Assembly: GCA_903882345.1 (NCBI GenBank)
Contig: CAIRWO010000059.1
Span: 1 to 12,991 of the forward strand
DNA length: 12,991 nt
Direction: 5' to 3'
From: Candidatus Omnitrophota bacterium
GTDB taxonomy: Bacteria > Omnitrophota > Gorgyraeia > Gygaellales > Profunditerraquicolaceae
A model generated the notes under the pieces. That model was not told the DNA's origin. It ran no database searches and saw nothing but the letters and a program-made list of their open reading frames with translations. This document shows positions 12,301 through 12,991 of this stretch, one piece after another; within the stretch, counting starts at the first letter, position 1; the number at the start of each line of letters is the position of its first letter. A program made the position numbers and the translations under genes.

Positions 12301-12991
12301 CTTATTGTCTTGGTCCTTGTTTGCCCCAACAATGCGCTTAAAGAAAGACCCTACTGCCGCGACCGGCTTTTTTGCGTCCCCTATTATCTTTTCTTGTGCC
12401 GCAACGTCTGCCTCTAACGCGGCCTTGCGTGCTTGAAGCGGCGTTAATTCCACCTGCTTTTTAGCTATCTGGTCTTTCGAAGCTTGTATTCTTTGGCCTG
12501 TTTGAGCGATTTTGCTGTTTACAGCGTCTATCTGTTTATCGTATTGCGCGGCAGCATATGCCTGTTCCCGCTTAGCGTCACCCTGCCAGAAGAGATCGTG
12601 TATCCTGTTGAGGTCAGTCAACAGGCCGGCATTTTCCGGGTTATCAACATACTCATCGACTTTAGCGTTAGCGTCTTTACGAGATATCTCGGTTACTCCA
12701 AATTGTACCTTACCGTCCGGAGAACTTATAATGATCCCTTCAAAGGACTGATTATTTTTTTCTGCGTCCACAACCTTCCTGGCCGCAGCCTCTATTATTT
12801 CAGGATGCCCATACAGAAAACCAAGGTCCACCACTTTAACTTTAGTTTCGGTTGTTTCTTCACCCGGGGTAGTGGTGCTGACTGTAATTTCGCCGGTAGG
12901 CAACTTATCGGATGCTAATCCCTTCATTGCGCCAATCAACTCTTCGACATTGCTAAAGGTCCTGAATTCAGGCCCTGAAGCGGTTAAGCCG
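9322..12991 (-). CDS. Large coiled-coil protein with repeated Trp-Gly-Leu-Thr modules (5' end outside window)
   Basis: The frame is open from the right edge to the TAA at 9324-9322, giving at least 1,222 residues. The in-frame TTG at 12939 and ATG at 12924 are internal codons, not credible starts, because the frame remains open upstream and no start context is seen. No cysteine occurs. In order there is: a small alpha/beta region (12930-12600); a long coiled coil with an internal duplication (12591-12085); Trp-Gly-Leu-Thr module A (from 12060) with a beta-rich tail; a helical, Gln-rich region (about 11457-10838); module B (from 10641); a second coiled coil (about 10260-10060); module C (from 10032); and a Tyr/Asn-rich C-terminus ending in LFDNN. 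No catalytic domain or transmembrane segment is recognised in this part. The composition suggests a structural, surface or secreted protein, possibly a partner of the downstream giant protein. Function is unknown; coding status is near certain. Confidence 0.95.
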   Translation of the reverse strand, partial: GLTASGPEFRTFSNVEELIGAMKGLASDKLPTGEITVSTTTPGEETTETKVKVVDLGFLYGHPEIIEAAARKVVDAEKNNQSFEGIIISSPDGKVQFGVTEISRKDANAKVDEYVDNPENAGLLTDLNRIHDLFWQGDAKREQAYAAAQYDKQIDAVNSKIAQTGQRIQASKDQIAKKQVELTPLQARKAALEADVAAQEKIIGDAKKPVAAVGSFFKRIVGANKDQDNKVAAAETALQGDRANLTDVNAQIGAIGQTVRRLTDAQQQSAAELTPLEGSKKELEAQKTAAVNNEAWQNSDVNIEGLRNTPWGLTVLTMIASGKTFDGKAWKDMTDAEKVAVYGNSVIMSRFMGAGFQRENGTTQDYTTLKIKPGNESAYTTRYHPIKNPSADSVPAKEGAPGSFTAIIVPSETTKTPGAPVTAQSLLNLELTKTEGSSALTINQPQSVGGIALQQPTYQEQPFSVGPNTSYEVSIYSSDNGHSAYAGPSARLNFADINSGPALQYNAQYAVRPDAVRQQLNKLTNDYVTSRVQLTEKITAFLQGLGYKQSEIDEKISSLSKVTDADELKQKTENIVATAVGNRAEVIRHAVSTEIGEQSKEDLGREITLQLQQVAQNKNNLSGFLQQGLGVDKALVATKLANLTYEQYIAGEKAQIQEYTQRINTVSEVIKDSKGDLNYLKSKLGPMVEKEQTYEEAVKSLSIKMGTMAKMRTNLENGISTGDLTAFAGWAGQELRSDKSISPGLDTRQQEMEQALNQDLSNVKQSQFAQYEKINDKALALPTWGLTTGYAVERKALYSEEIRTKGQPGVQLYKKQTQTVQDPDKVVFVLADFDYLRGRNNQTRENLGQAVLQGGGIETPNGDLGLKAVDKNEIIKLADEKIFNDPVKGKAFLEEATNQTHILYGRPHKQQLAILEAQIAKKQSEVDELKKNAYPAGTRGYQQQSITIQREEVELAALKSSAQGETNYLNQLEQKRVTRESLTSTIWGLTYLGMVVKGEGTNSIGVMSGVAAISRLVPQKLYGEQVTQDPNTLKVDSGKVTAWTTSYDPVTSPQADAIKGGELKSIYLPVLITKGGTHTETQEVPDGFSPGVEPKVTPAQLIGYQYGSVPELRFTKFFDYSYDSANVRNSISQAQVEAARTGNKMLEELLTGIAVYPSVADSGRSFANEPNNKDILGAYYNRYTTLYLPKSYEHKDIFPEGASYEGRGPADIISQTDLFDNN
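9730..12060 (-). repeat. Three diverged Trp-Gly-Leu-Thr modules (starting at 12060, 10641 and 10032)
   Basis: Module A begins TPWGLTVLTMIASG, module B LPTWGLTTGYAVERK and module C STIWGLTYLGMVVKG. B and C then share LY-x-x-Q and VQDP or VTQDP; A has TTQDY at the same place. A and C further share a threonine-rich strand (YTTRYHPIKNPSAD and WTTSYDPVTSPQAD) and a closing strand ending IIVPSE or IYLPVL. Helix or coiled coil precedes each copy, so the repeated unit is probably helix plus module. A and C are most alike; B is shortened. This is not a domain I can name. Confidence 0.65.
12085..12591 (-). repeat. Coiled coil with internal duplication in the upstream protein
   Basis: Two helical arms rich in Ala, Gln, Lys and Glu flank a break (KKPVAAVGSFFKRIVG). 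Both arms contain ELTPL followed by a KxxLEA-type helix: ELTPLQARKAALEA with Leu at 12447 and ELTPLEGSKKELEA with Leu at 12174, 91 residues apart. The DNA is also alike there (GAATTAAC, G or T, CCGCTT), which supports duplication rather than convergence. A related IAKKQ-S/V-E phrase recurs in the coiled coil before module C (about 10230). Confidence 0.6.

Noticed and set aside
12008..12918. Plus-strand open frames of about 140 codons (12008-12436 and 12484-12918) and others across the window
   Set aside because: They lie antisense to the two giant genes, lack ribosome binding sites, are rich in Cys and Ser from reverse-complement codons and match no family. They are shadows of the coding strand.
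12922..12939. TTG at 12939 or ATG at 12924 as the start of the upstream gene
   Set aside because: The frame stays open to the right edge with ordinary protein-like sequence and no promoter or ribosome binding site, so the gene continues beyond the window.
1..12991. tRNA, rRNA, CRISPR arrays, insertion-sequence ends or attachment sites
   Set aside because: I looked for cloverleaf-like stems, regularly spaced direct repeats and terminal inverted repeats with a transposase frame and saw none; nearly all the window is continuous coding sequence.

Overview
The window reads as a piece of a genome that carries very large secreted or surface proteins. Everything I can support as coding lies on the minus strand. 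There are only two genes, both cut by the window edges, separated by one AT-rich intergenic region of 316 bases. I see no tRNA, rRNA, CRISPR array, insertion sequence or phage gene. The organism cannot be named from the sequence alone. Bacterial promoter structure, moderate GC (by eye, not counted), and a giant cysteine-poor protein with a signal peptide followed by a C39-like peptidase domain fit uncultured bacteria such as Omnitrophota (former OP3), a phylum known for giant genes. This assignment is inference.

Transcription runs from right to left. Positions 12991 to 9322 hold the C-terminal part (at least 1,222 residues) of a helical, coiled-coil-rich protein with no cysteine at all. It contains three diverged copies of a module starting Trp-Gly-Leu-Thr, each preceded by helix or coiled coil. 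Its 5' end is outside the window. Positions 9321 to 9006 are intergenic. They contain an inverted repeat just after the upstream stop, a near-consensus sigma-70 promoter (TTGACA, 16 bases, TATATT), a terminator-like hairpin with a T-rich tail inside the presumed leader, and a second inverted repeat directly before the next start.

Positions 9005 to 1 are a single uninterrupted frame of 3,001 complete codons that continues past the left edge. From its N-terminus it has: a 45-residue charged extension, a signal peptide, a C39-type papain-like peptidase domain, a Tyr/Ser-rich linker, about 1,100 residues of mostly beta-type sequence, a coiled coil, three copies of a blade-like repeat ending in Trp-Asp/Asn-Leu-x-Thr-Gly, a small tandem repeat, and about 790 residues of Gly/Ala-rich hydrophobic helical sequence.

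The two proteins share strand, extreme cysteine depletion and a modular repeat-plus-coiled-coil style, so they may belong to one envelope or secreted system. The promoter suggests that the giant gene can also be transcribed on its own. A plausible but unproven picture is an exported giant protein whose N-terminal peptidase acts on itself, on its neighbour or on an outside target, with the hydrophobic C-terminal half associating with a membrane.
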